Below are positions 7,558 through 16,399 of a DNA stretch of 41,172 nt, piece by piece. This DNA is from Flavobacteriales bacterium. GTDB taxonomy: Bacteria; Bacteroidota; Bacteroidia; Flavobacteriales_D; Crocinitomicaceae. The first letter of the stretch is position 1; each line of letters starts with the position of its first letter. Under the pieces are notes generated by a model, which made no database searches, had not been told where the DNA came from, and saw only the letters and a list, made by a program, of their open reading frames with translations. The position numbers and the translations under genes were made by a program. The stretch covers positions 1 to 41,172 of the forward strand of contig JAKSBJ010000230.1 of NCBI GenBank assembly GCA_022361195.1. Direction: 5' to 3'.

Positions 7558-8931
7558 TTGACCTTCTCTATAATTGACATAGAAACCACCGGAAATTCGC
7601 CAAAAGATTTCAAAATAATTGAAATCGCAATCGTCTTGCACGATGGTGAAAAAGAGTTAGGATCTTATCACAGTTTTGTCAATCCAGAAGAGTCTATTTC
7701 TCCTTTTATTAGTCGTTTAACTGGTATTACGGATAAAGATGTGGCGGATGCTCCCAGATTTTTTGAGATTGCCAAAGAAATCATTGAATTTACTCAGGGA
7801 AGTGTTTTTGTTGCGCATAACGTAAGCTTCGATTATGGTGTTTTACGTAGAGAATATAAGCGCTTAGGGTATGATTATCGAATGAATCACCTCTGTACTA
7901 TTCAAACTGCCAGAGTTTTGATTCCAGGTCATCAATCTTATGGATTAAAAAACATTACAAAAGTACTGGGTATTACCCTTGACAAACACCATAGAGCCAT
8001 TGATGATGCTCGAGCCACTGCTCAACTTTTTGAAATTCTGTTTGAGAAAGACACGAAAGACTTGAGCAACTTTGTGAAGAAAGAAATTAATCCCAAGGTT
8101 CTTCACCCTCAATTAAACATTGAGGAATATGATGATATCCCCAACAAAACGGGAATTTACAAATTCTATGATATCAATAAAGAGCTCATTTATATTGGGA
8201 AGAGCATCCACATAAAAAAGCGCATTTCACAACACTTAAAGAACAACAAAACTACTAAGGCTATTGAAATGCGTGAACGAATCGTTTCAATTGACCACGA
8301 AGTATGTGGAAGCGAACTTATTGCTTTACTCAAAGAGTCTGAGCAAATAAAAAAGCATCAACCTATATACAATCGGGCACAACGAGCCACGAATTTTAGC
8401 CACGGTCTCTTTGCTTATAAAGATCAAAAAGGCTATTGGAATTTGACCATCAAAAAAAATAATTTGACCGAACGTCCACTCATGACCTTTACCTCTGTCC
8501 AAAAAGGAAAAGCGTATTTGGAGCATTGGATGGATGAGTATGAATTGTGTCAAAAATATTGCTCTTTGCACAAAACATCATCTGCCTGTTTTAACTATAA
8601 CATAGAAAAATGTAAAGGTGCTTGTGTGGAAGAAGAAAGCGTTGAAGATTATAATGAGCGAGTTGAATCTTTGATGAACAGTCTTAACTTTAATGGAGAT
8701 AGCTTTTTGATTCTGGACAAAGGACGAAACTCGAAAGAATACAGTTTTGTGTGGGTAGATGAAGGAGAATACCGAGGATACGGTTTTGCCTTTCGTTACC
8801 TCATTAAACGAAATCCAATGAATTTTAGAAAGTTCATTAACATCCAAAAAAGTAATAGAGACTTTCAATCCATTATTAAACTTCAGTTGGATAAAAACGA
8901 AAAACTGGAAATCATTGAACTAAGGCAATGA
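7558..8931 (+). CDS. DEDD exonuclease fused to a UvrC/Cho-like GIY-YIG nuclease domain
   Basis: A 457-residue fusion. Residues 1-165 are a DnaQ/PolC-epsilon 3'-5' exonuclease with DIETTG (Asp7, Glu9), VAHNVSFDYGVL and HRAIDDARATAQL, giving a DEDDh set. Residues about 195-275 are a GIY-YIG domain (KTGIYKFYD, LIYIGKS, then a conserved Arg/Glu region), as in UvrC and Cho, which cut damaged DNA during excision repair. Farther on, cysteines spaced C-x7-C-x3-C (ACFNYNIEKCKGAC) recall the Fe-S ligand region of UvrC. Such fusions are known in Bacteroidota and Actinobacteria. The start is TTG at 7558, as no ATG or GTG occurs before the exonuclease motif. Its stop overlaps the K+ channel ATG (ATGA). 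Confidence 0.9.
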   Translation: MTFSIIDIETTGNSPKDFKIIEIAIVLHDGEKELGSYHSFVNPEESISPFISRLTGITDKDVADAPRFFEIAKEIIEFTQGSVFVAHNVSFDYGVLRREYKRLGYDYRMNHLCTIQTARVLIPGHQSYGLKNITKVLGITLDKHHRAIDDARATAQLFEILFEKDTKDLSNFVKKEINPKVLHPQLNIEEYDDIPNKTGIYKFYDINKELIYIGKSIHIKKRISQHLKNNKTTKAIEMRERIVSIDHEVCGSELIALLKESEQIKKHQPIYNRAQRATNFSHGLFAYKDQKGYWNLTIKKNNLTERPLMTFTSVQKGKAYLEHWMDEYELCQKYCSLHKTSSACFNYNIEKCKGACVEEESVEDYNERVESLMNSLNFNGDSFLILDKGRNSKEYSFVWVDEGEYRGYGFAFRYLIKRNPMNFRKFINIQKSNRDFQSIIKLQLDKNEKLEIIELRQ

Positions 8932-9758
8932 GACAGCAAGATAAAAACGAATTGAGGCCCTGGCAGCAAAAATTGCATGAGGTAATCTACGAAGCAGATA
9001 CCCCTGCAGGAAAGCTCTTTGATATTATTTTGCTCATCGCCATCATTGTTTCGGTATTGTGTGTAATGCTAGAGAGTGTTCCGGAATACAACAAGCTGTT
9101 TAAGGATGGTTTTATTTATGTGGAATGGGGATTCACCATTTTATTTACAATTGAGTATGTAGCTCGAATTGTTTCGATAAAAAAGCCCGTCAACTATATT
9201 TTTTCCTTTTATGGAATTGTTGACCTTTTGTCCATCATTCCAACCTATTTGGGCATTTTCATTACTGGAACAAGTTCACTCATGGTTATTCGATCGCTCC
9301 GATTGTTAAGGGTGTTCCGTATTTTAAAATTGGGAGTTTACATAAAAGAAGCTCGTGTATTAACAAATGCTTTGGCCGCTTCCCGAAAAAAGATTTTTGT
9401 CTTCCTTTTTGCCGTTGTTATGATGGTCATCATTTTGGGAACCATTATGTACCTGGTTGAAACTCCCGAGGATGGCTTCACCTCTATTCCACGCTCTATC
9501 TACTGGGCAATTGTGACACTCACTACCGTTGGTTATGGAGACATTGTTCCAAAAACTGAACTTGGACAATTTATTGCCGCCATTGTGATGATTTTAGGTT
9601 ATGCTATTATTGCCGTTCCAACCGGAATTGTGAGTCGGGAAATTTACCTGGCCGATCAGGATGAAAAAGTCACCAACATTGCCTGTACCAATTGTGCCTC
9701 CGAAGGACATGATGAAGATGCTGAATATTGTAAGTATTGCGGGGAAAAACTCGGTTAA
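8928..9758 (+). CDS. Voltage-gated potassium channel with C-terminal zinc ribbon
   Basis: A 276-residue six-helix Kv-type channel. S1-S3 lie at about residues 29-115. S4 is RSLRLLRVFRILKL, with positive residues every third or fourth position. The pore loop carries the selectivity filter TVGYGD at 200-205, followed by S6 (FIAAIVMILGYAIIAVPTGIV). After the pore a short cytoplasmic tail contains two CxxC pairs (Cys253/256 and Cys268/271), forming a small zinc ribbon. There is no RCK domain. The ATG overlaps the preceding nuclease stop as ATGA, so translation is coupled to it, although no functional link is known. Confidence 0.94.
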   Translation: MRQQDKNELRPWQQKLHEVIYEADTPAGKLFDIILLIAIIVSVLCVMLESVPEYNKLFKDGFIYVEWGFTILFTIEYVARIVSIKKPVNYIFSFYGIVDLLSIIPTYLGIFITGTSSLMVIRSLRLLRVFRILKLGVYIKEARVLTNALAASRKKIFVFLFAVVMMVIILGTIMYLVETPEDGFTSIPRSIYWAIVTLTTVGYGDIVPKTELGQFIAAIVMILGYAIIAVPTGIVSREIYLADQDEKVTNIACTNCASEGHDEDAEYCKYCGEKLG

Positions 9759-9883
9759 AACTGCTTCTTACAATACTTTCGTTGATATCTTTTAATAATT
9801 CCCTGATTTTAGTCATGCTTTTACGCTCAAAAAGCCCTAAATTCGTAAATCTTATAACAAAGCAAAAGCTATAAATCGTTTGT

Positions 9884-11497
9884 ATGAACAATTATGGAAA
9901 AAAGGCAGAAAATGCCTCTTTAGAATCAATCGGACTTAGTCATGTAGGAAATGCTTTCTGGAATTTATCTCCTGCCGAATTGGTAGAGGACACCATTATT
10001 AACGGAATGGGTGTTTTGACAGATACAGGAGCAATTGCTATCGAAACAGGTGAATTCACCGGTCGATCTCCTCAAGATCGTTTCATTGTCTGTGATTCGA
10101 AAACCGAAGATGCCGTGTGGTGGGGAAATATCAACAAAAAGTTTGATGCTGATAAATTCAGCGCGCTTTATGAAAGAATGAAAGCGTATCTTCAAGGTAG
10201 AGATGTTTACGTAAGAGATGCTTACGCCTGTGCGGATGATAACTACAGATTAAACCTAAGAGTTGTGACTGAGTTCCCTTGGTCAAATCAATTCGCTTAC
10301 AATATGTTTCTTCGTCCAACAGACAAGGAAGTTCAAAACTTTAATCCTGAGTGGCACATTGTATGTGCTCCTGGTTTTATGGCCGATCCTGAAATTGATG
10401 GAACACGTCAACACAATTATGCAATCATCAACTTTACTGAGAAGATGATTATTATTGGTGGAACAGGATATACTGGAGAAATCAAAAAAGGTATTTTCTC
10501 TGTATTAAACTTTATTTTACCTCATGAGCGCAATGTACTTTCAATGCACTGTTCTGCAAATGTTGGTAAAGATGGAGATACAGCTGTATTCTTTGGACTT
10601 TCAGGAACAGGAAAAACGACTTTGTCATCCGATGAAAACAGAAAGTTAATCGGTGATGATGAGCACGGATGGTCAGAAAATGGAATCTTCAACTTTGAAG
10701 GTGGATGTTATGCCAAAACTATCGATTTGAGTAGAGAAAAAGAACCTCAAATCTACGACGCTATTAAATTTGGAGCAATCCTGGAAAATATTGGTTTTGA
10801 AGAAGGAACATCAACTCCTGATTACGAAGATTCGAGTATTACTCAAAACACACGTGTTTCTTACCCTATTCACCACATTGATAATATCATGGTTCCATCA
10901 GTAGGTGGAGTACCAACAAATATTTTCTTCCTTACTTGTGATGCTTTTGGAGTTTTACCTCCAATCTCTAAATTGACTCCTGGTCAAGCAATGTATCACT
11001 TTATTTCAGGTTATACTGCTAAGGTTGCAGGAACAGAAGCTGGTATTACTGAGCCACAAACAGCATTCTCTGCTTGTTTTGGAGCTCCTTTCTTACCTCT
11101 TCACCCAACTAAGTATGCAGAGATGTTAGGAACTAAAATGCGTGAAAACAATGTAAAAGTTTGGTTAGTTAACACTGGATGGTCTGGTGGTGCTTACGGA
11201 ACTGGAGAGCGTTTGAGTTTGAAATACACCCGAGCTATGATTACAGAAGCTTTGGAAGGAAGACTGGACGACGTTTCTTATACTACACATGAAATCTTTG
11301 GATTAGCAATGCCTGATACATGTAATAATGTGCCGGATGAAGTATTGAATCCTAAGAACACATGGGCTGATAAAGCTGCTTATGATGAAAAAGCAAACAA
11401 CTTAGCAAATCAGTTCAACGAAAACTTCAAGCAATTTGAAGACAACGCAAACGAAGAAATCTTAGCTGCTGCGCCTAAAGCAAAAGCAACAGCTTAA
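9884..11497 (+). CDS. pckA: Phosphoenolpyruvate carboxykinase (ATP)
   Basis: This 537-residue protein, close to the usual 530-540, is ATP-dependent PEP carboxykinase, which converts oxaloacetate and ATP to PEP, CO2 and ADP at the entry to gluconeogenesis in the cytoplasm. Visible motifs are the substrate loop EFTGRSPQDRFIV, the P-loop GLSGTGKTTL (about 238-247), the metal site GDDEHGW and EGGCYAKTIDLS, plus the late YGTGERLSLKYTRAMI adenine-binding segment. The codon choice differs from its neighbours in looking highly expressed (many GGA, GCT and CGT codons). A strong terminator follows at 11518-11553, so it is probably monocistronic. Confidence 0.97.
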   Translation: MNNYGKKAENASLESIGLSHVGNAFWNLSPAELVEDTIINGMGVLTDTGAIAIETGEFTGRSPQDRFIVCDSKTEDAVWWGNINKKFDADKFSALYERMKAYLQGRDVYVRDAYACADDNYRLNLRVVTEFPWSNQFAYNMFLRPTDKEVQNFNPEWHIVCAPGFMADPEIDGTRQHNYAIINFTEKMIIIGGTGYTGEIKKGIFSVLNFILPHERNVLSMHCSANVGKDGDTAVFFGLSGTGKTTLSSDENRKLIGDDEHGWSENGIFNFEGGCYAKTIDLSREKEPQIYDAIKFGAILENIGFEEGTSTPDYEDSSITQNTRVSYPIHHIDNIMVPSVGGVPTNIFFLTCDAFGVLPPISKLTPGQAMYHFISGYTAKVAGTEAGITEPQTAFSACFGAPFLPLHPTKYAEMLGTKMRENNVKVWLVNTGWSGGAYGTGERLSLKYTRAMITEALEGRLDDVSYTTHEIFGLAMPDTCNNVPDEVLNPKNTWADKAAYDEKANNLANQFNENFKQFEDNANEEILAAAPKAKATA

Positions 11498-11517
11498 TTA
11501 GATTATATACTTTTTGT

Positions 11518-11553
11518 AAAAACCGTCTTTGAATTGTCAAAGGCGGTTTTTTT
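11518..11553 (+). terminator. Rho-independent terminator after pckA
   Basis: A 15-bp stem, AAAAACCGTCTTTGA with TCAAAGGCGGTTTTT (one G-U pair), closes an ATTG tetraloop and runs into seven T residues, 20 bases after the pckA stop. Confidence 0.93.
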
Positions 11554-11612
11554 ATTGTTTTTAAATTGGTAACAACTAAGTCGTTTGACGTTATACCATT
11601 TTAGTATTTTTA

Positions 11613-12890
11613 GTGAAGGTTCTTTTTCTCATTATTAGTCTATTTTTCTGCTTTTCCAGCCATTGGGTTTTGGGGCAATTTAGTACTGAAAGTGACTCTT
11701 CTGCAGAGCACTATGTACGTACGGTTTTAATGGGTGAAGGAGTTGAATTAAGGAATGTTATTTTTCTTGGAAAGAAAGGTTCCTTAGGCAAATTTGAGGC
11801 TGACTCATCCCTTTTTGGAATGTCAGAAGGGCTCATTTTAACCACGGGAAATGTAAAGGGAGCTCAAGGACCCAATGATTCTCCTAAGAAAACGACTTTA
11901 TCTATTTTACCTCAATCGGGAAGAGCCAGAAAAATGGTACGAAACGGGGATAAAGATTTAAATGCTATTTCAACTGAGCCCACTCTGGACAATGCTATTT
12001 TACAAATTGAGTTTGTTCCAAAAAATGAAGAACTTCAATTCAACTTCATTTTTGCATCAGAAGAATATCTGGAGTTTTGTGGTTCAAAATACAACGACAT
12101 TTTTGCTTTCTTTTTAAGTGGCCCTAAAATTCAAAAAACCAACCTGGCTGTTTTACCCGATGGTAAAACCCCCGTTTCGGTTAATACCATCAATCATAAA
12201 AACAACCCCGAATATTTTAGACGAAATGACTTTATTGACCGTAAAAAGAAATCGGCCAAGAGCATTGAGAAAAAACAGAATAAACTGGGAATTGACCCTC
12301 AACTCAACAATAGCATTCAGTTTGACGGAATGACCACTACTTTAACCGCTTCTTACAAAGTAATTCCTAATCAGGTATATCGGATAAAAATTGCTATTGC
12401 CGACGCCAGTGATCAATCCTTTGATTCGGCCGTTTTTATTGAAGGCGGATCTTTTTCCTCAACGGGAGATCTTGAACAAGAAATAGTAGAAGAAATCAAA
12501 AAAGTTGAAATGGAAGCTCCACCTATTAAACCTCCTTCCTCCAACAAAGAGGTCATCAAAGAACTTCAATTACATTATGATACCGATGCCATTCATCTTG
12601 CCGATTCATCACTCCGTCAACTCAACACATTTATTGACGATTGGAAAAACTGTGGTGACTGCCGCATTGAAATTGTAGGACATACCGACAATTCAGGAAC
12701 TCAAACCTATAATCTCGAATTATCCTTAAAAAGAGCACAATCTATCTATGATTACTTCTTAAAGTCTGGTCTTTCAAAAGACCAACTCAAGCTTGATGGT
12801 AAAGGTGCAGATGCTCCAATATCAGACAATAATTCTCCCAAAGGGAAAGCTCTAAACAGGCGGGTTGAAATACGAATTATTGAGCAATAA
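11613..12890 (+). CDS. Choice-of-anchor L domain protein with C-terminal OmpA peptidoglycan-binding domain
   Basis: A 425-residue exported protein with a signal peptide (about 1-21, ending WVLGQ) and a GTG start. Residues about 30-285 match the choice-of-anchor L domain: GLILTTGN, NFIFASEEYLEFCGSKYNDIFAFFLSGP and IADASDQSFDSAVFIEGGSF. A proline-rich linker follows. Residues about 315-425 are an OmpA/MotB-like domain with GHTDNSGTQTYNLELSLKRA and the closing NRRVEIRI, which binds peptidoglycan. Choice-of-anchor domains normally precede sorting or anchor signals in secreted proteins; here the anchor is the cell wall. Ligand and role are unknown. Confidence 0.9.
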   Translation: MKVLFLIISLFFCFSSHWVLGQFSTESDSSAEHYVRTVLMGEGVELRNVIFLGKKGSLGKFEADSSLFGMSEGLILTTGNVKGAQGPNDSPKKTTLSILPQSGRARKMVRNGDKDLNAISTEPTLDNAILQIEFVPKNEELQFNFIFASEEYLEFCGSKYNDIFAFFLSGPKIQKTNLAVLPDGKTPVSVNTINHKNNPEYFRRNDFIDRKKKSAKSIEKKQNKLGIDPQLNNSIQFDGMTTTLTASYKVIPNQVYRIKIAIADASDQSFDSAVFIEGGSFSSTGDLEQEIVEEIKKVEMEAPPIKPPSSNKEVIKELQLHYDTDAIHLADSSLRQLNTFIDDWKNCGDCRIEIVGHTDNSGTQTYNLELSLKRAQSIYDYFLKSGLSKDQLKLDGKGADAPISDNNSPKGKALNRRVEIRIIEQ

Positions 12891-12971
12891 ATCTAATTTA
12901 GCCTTCATTTAAGAGTGTAACCAAACAAGTGTGTTTCGTTGCTCTTTATAAAATTGTTTCAAACTATTTAA

Positions 12972-15900
12972 ATGCCCCACTCCCTAAAGTTCAAGCAGCT
13001 CCTATTGTCCTTTCTATCTCTTATGTTTCTTTTCGCCTATGGGCAGAGAAATGACATTCATATACAAGTAGTCGATTCTGTAACATCAACTCCTCTCCCC
13101 TTTTCAAACATTTACCTAAAATACTCCGGTGTAGGAGGAAGTACCGATTTTGATGGAAAATTAGCTCTTAAAAAGGATAAAATCCAAGCCGAAGATTCAC
13201 TGTTTATTTCTTATGTGGGTTATCAAAAGAAGCAATTGTTTTTTAAACGAGACAGTCTACAACAACTGATTGTCTACCTGACTCCATCTAACAAGTATCT
13301 AAAAGAGGTTGTAGTTGATTATAAAAAGCCTTTAAAAGCCGAACAAATCATCAAAAAAGCACTAAAAAACACGAAACAAAACTACTCAACCTCCGATGAA
13401 ATATTGAACTGTTATTTTCGGGAAACCATTCAGGAAAATGGGACCTACATCCAGTTAAACGAAGCTTTCACAGACATCTATTACACCTCCTATCCACAGA
13501 AAAAACTCGACAGAAAAATTTGGGAGAGCTGGTATAATGATGAACTATATACTTTTGATTTAGAAGCTGATTATGTCTTTTATGCTTTATTAAAAGACTT
13601 TAACACTCAAAAAGATCGTATGAAGATTCTAGCATCGCGATCTTCTGAAAACCAAAGTCAATATGGAATTGAATCGGCCTTAACCGGAGGGCCTTTATTA
13701 CTAACAGCATATGATAAGATAAAATATCAGTACGATTTTTTAAATCCAGCCATTCTCAATAAATACCATTTTCAAAAAGAGGGAATCGTAAATATAGAAG
13801 GCTCTACTTGTTATGCCTTGAGTTTTTATCCCAAATCAAAAGATCGGAGATTTATTTTAGATCAATCACGGAAAAATAAATCTCCCATTTATATTGGAAA
13901 AATCTACATTGAAAAAAAATCGTTTGCCGTTGTTAGTTTTGAATACCACTTGGCCGTAGAACGTAATTTTGGATTTTTCGCCAACCGAATGCCATTAACC
14001 TATGAAGTGAAGGTCGACTACTCAAAATCTGATGACAAATGGAGATTAAAAACCATCCGACTTAGCGAAACCAAGCAAGTTGGAACAAGCCCCAACAAAA
14101 AGGCTATTCTTCATACTGGACAAAAAGAACTTTTCATTTTAGATCATCAAAAAGCTGATGAGTCACTTTTTCCTGACTCTCTCCTATACTATTCTACTAG
14201 ATATACTGTTCTCAGATACTATAAAGACTATAATAATCCTGCCTATTGGGATACACATCCTCTTCCAACTGAAATTCAACTTTCTCCACAGCTGATCACG
14301 CAGCTTGAGAAAGAACAAACACTAAAAGAGCAATTCGCAAACCGTTTTATTCAAAAAAAGGATTTGCCTATTCCAAAAGCAGGCCGAAAAGTATCACAAA
14401 TTCGATATCATAATACCGTACTTTCCAACCCTTACCATTGGATGTCATTAGCTGAGAATCAACAGGCCTTAATTACTTATTTGCAAAAAGAAAATGAATA
14501 TGCTAAAAATGCTCTGCTTACTGACCAAAAGTACCAACGAAAACTATTTGAAGAATTGAATGAATTTTACTTGAAAGATTCAATTAAGCAGCAAAAAATC
14601 AAGGATGGTGATTTCTTTTTCAAAAAAGATAGTCTCAACAATGCCGTGCTCTTTTTTCAAATGGATTCAACACAGCAAATTCCGGTTTTTAATCAAAGTA
14701 ATTTTTTAGAACAAAACCCAAATTGCTGGATAAAAAAAATGGTTCCAAACAGTAGGAAAAACCTCCTTTATCTTCAATATGAAATTACAGGAGTTTTAGG
14801 CGATTTCGTTTCAGTTTATCCCTTTGGGCAAGAAAAAGCTATAGATAGTATTTCAAATGTTTATTCTGTAGAATGGTCAGCGGATAGTTCTTTCATTTAC
14901 TGTAAAACCAATGATGTAGGTAGAAGTAACCAACTCATTCTACGTCAACTTAAAACACATTCCGATTCGGTTATGTACACCGAAACTGATATCACCTTTG
15001 ATGTAGATTTGGAAAAAAACGGTGAAAAGTTATTTTGTACGTTACAATCAAAATCAGAAAATGAAATTCATTGGATTGATTTAAGTGGGCATAGACCACG
15101 ATTAAAACTCGTTCAAAAACGAAGGGATAAAGTAACTTATCAATTGTTAGCTGAAGAGGATAAATGGTACATGTTGAGCAATGAAAATGCTCCTAACAAC
15201 AAAATAATGGAATCATCCACCTCTTTTCCGTTTAAATGGGAAACTCTTGTAGAAAATGATAAAAATAGCTTTATCATCGATTTTGGAGTAAGCCAGAACT
15301 ACTTATTTATTAATACCTACGAAAACTCATTTTCTAAGCTAAAATTCATCCGAAAAGATTCAAAACAATGGAACGAAATTCCTTTAGACAATGACTTAGG
15401 CAGTATTGAACTTCAATCCCATTCATCAAAGAACGATTCCATCTTTTTCTGGTATAGTTCCTTCTCCACTCCATACACTTACTACGCTTGTGATTTAGAG
15501 CAGAACAATCATTTGCAGATTGAACAGCAAAAAGTCAAGTATCCATACAAACTCAATATGATCTCCACAAAACGGCTCTGGGCCAAAAGTCATGATGGCA
15601 CAAAAATTCCCATCAGCATAGCACAAAGCAGAATGGTTAGGAAAAAACACAAAGGCCTTATTTTAAAAACTTATGGAGCCTATGGAGCTTACACCTCACC
15701 TTCTTTTTCGGCTCAGGATGTTGTTTTAATGCAAGAAGGGTATACCATTGCCTATGCTCACGTTAGAGGGGAAATAATAATGGGAAATAAGTGGTACGAA
15801 GAGGGAAAACTAATGAATAAGAAGAATTCATTTGAGGACTATATTACTTGCGCTGAATTTTTAATTAAAAAGAAGATTACTTCTCCTTCTGAATTAATCG

Positions 15901-16361
15901 CTTATGGTAATAGTGCTGGTGGTTTAATCGTTGGATGGGCAATAAATGAACGTCCAGAACTATTTAGTACCGCCATCTTAGATCATCCTTATTTGGATGT
16001 GGTTGGTACGATGATAAACGATACACTCCCTTTAACCGCTGATGAATACAAAGAATGGGGAAATCCCAAAGAAAAAGATGTCTTTGACTATCTCTATTCT
16101 TACTCTCCTTATCAAAATATTAAGAAACAAGATTACCCCAACTTAATCTTCATTGCCAGCTATCAGGACTATCAAACTCCAATTTGGCAAATTGCGCAAC
16201 ACGTGACTAAAATCAGAGAAAACAACACCTCAAATAGTGACGTAATTTTGTTGACAGATATGAACAGTGGTCACAGTGGTAACCACTCTGGCAAAGAATG
16301 GATTAAATTATTTTCAAGAATCTATTCCTTTACACACCTTCAACTCGCTAAAGAGGAATAA
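12972..16361 (+). CDS. Exported fusion: CarboxypepD_reg-like + DUF5686-like region + oligopeptidase-B-type prolyl oligopeptidase
   Basis: A 1129-residue protein with a signal peptide (about 1-24, ending FAYGQ). Residues about 28-110 are a carboxypeptidase-regulatory-like beta sandwich (STPLPFSNIYLKYSGVGGST, SYVGYQKK). Residues about 115-400 resemble the region that follows this domain in DUF5686-type Bacteroidota surface proteins. From about 460 an S9A peptidase begins (SNPYHWM), with a propeller-like section and an alpha/beta hydrolase end. The nucleophile motif is GNSAGG with Ser981; Asp1066 (YQDYQTP) and His1101 (SGHSGNH) complete the triad. The Ser-Asp and Asp-His spacings, 85 and 35, equal those of E. 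coli oligopeptidase B (Ser532, Asp617, His652). It likely cleaves short peptides outside the cytoplasm; substrate unknown. Confidence 0.88.
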   Translation: MPHSLKFKQLLLSFLSLMFLFAYGQRNDIHIQVVDSVTSTPLPFSNIYLKYSGVGGSTDFDGKLALKKDKIQAEDSLFISYVGYQKKQLFFKRDSLQQLIVYLTPSNKYLKEVVVDYKKPLKAEQIIKKALKNTKQNYSTSDEILNCYFRETIQENGTYIQLNEAFTDIYYTSYPQKKLDRKIWESWYNDELYTFDLEADYVFYALLKDFNTQKDRMKILASRSSENQSQYGIESALTGGPLLLTAYDKIKYQYDFLNPAILNKYHFQKEGIVNIEGSTCYALSFYPKSKDRRFILDQSRKNKSPIYIGKIYIEKKSFAVVSFEYHLAVERNFGFFANRMPLTYEVKVDYSKSDDKWRLKTIRLSETKQVGTSPNKKAILHTGQKELFILDHQKADESLFPDSLLYYSTRYTVLRYYKDYNNPAYWDTHPLPTEIQLSPQLITQLEKEQTLKEQFANRFIQKKDLPIPKAGRKVSQIRYHNTVLSNPYHWMSLAENQQALITYLQKENEYAKNALLTDQKYQRKLFEELNEFYLKDSIKQQKIKDGDFFFKKDSLNNAVLFFQMDSTQQIPVFNQSNFLEQNPNCWIKKMVPNSRKNLLYLQYEITGVLGDFVSVYPFGQEKAIDSISNVYSVEWSADSSFIYCKTNDVGRSNQLILRQLKTHSDSVMYTETDITFDVDLEKNGEKLFCTLQSKSENEIHWIDLSGHRPRLKLVQKRRDKVTYQLLAEEDKWYMLSNENAPNNKIMESSTSFPFKWETLVENDKNSFIIDFGVSQNYLFINTYENSFSKLKFIRKDSKQWNEIPLDNDLGSIELQSHSSKNDSIFFWYSSFSTPYTYYACDLEQNNHLQIEQQKVKYPYKLNMISTKRLWAKSHDGTKIPISIAQSRMVRKKHKGLILKTYGAYGAYTSPSFSAQDVVLMQEGYTIAYAHVRGEIIMGNKWYEEGKLMNKKNSFEDYITCAEFLIKKKITSPSELIAYGNSAGGLIVGWAINERPELFSTAILDHPYLDVVGTMINDTLPLTADEYKEWGNPKEKDVFDYLYSYSPYQNIKKQDYPNLIFIASYQDYQTPIWQIAQHVTKIRENNTSNSDVILLTDMNSGHSGNHSGKEWIKLFSRIYSFTHLQLAKEE

Positions 16362-16399
16362 ATTAATTTTCAAATTGCCCGTGAAATATTTGTAAATTC

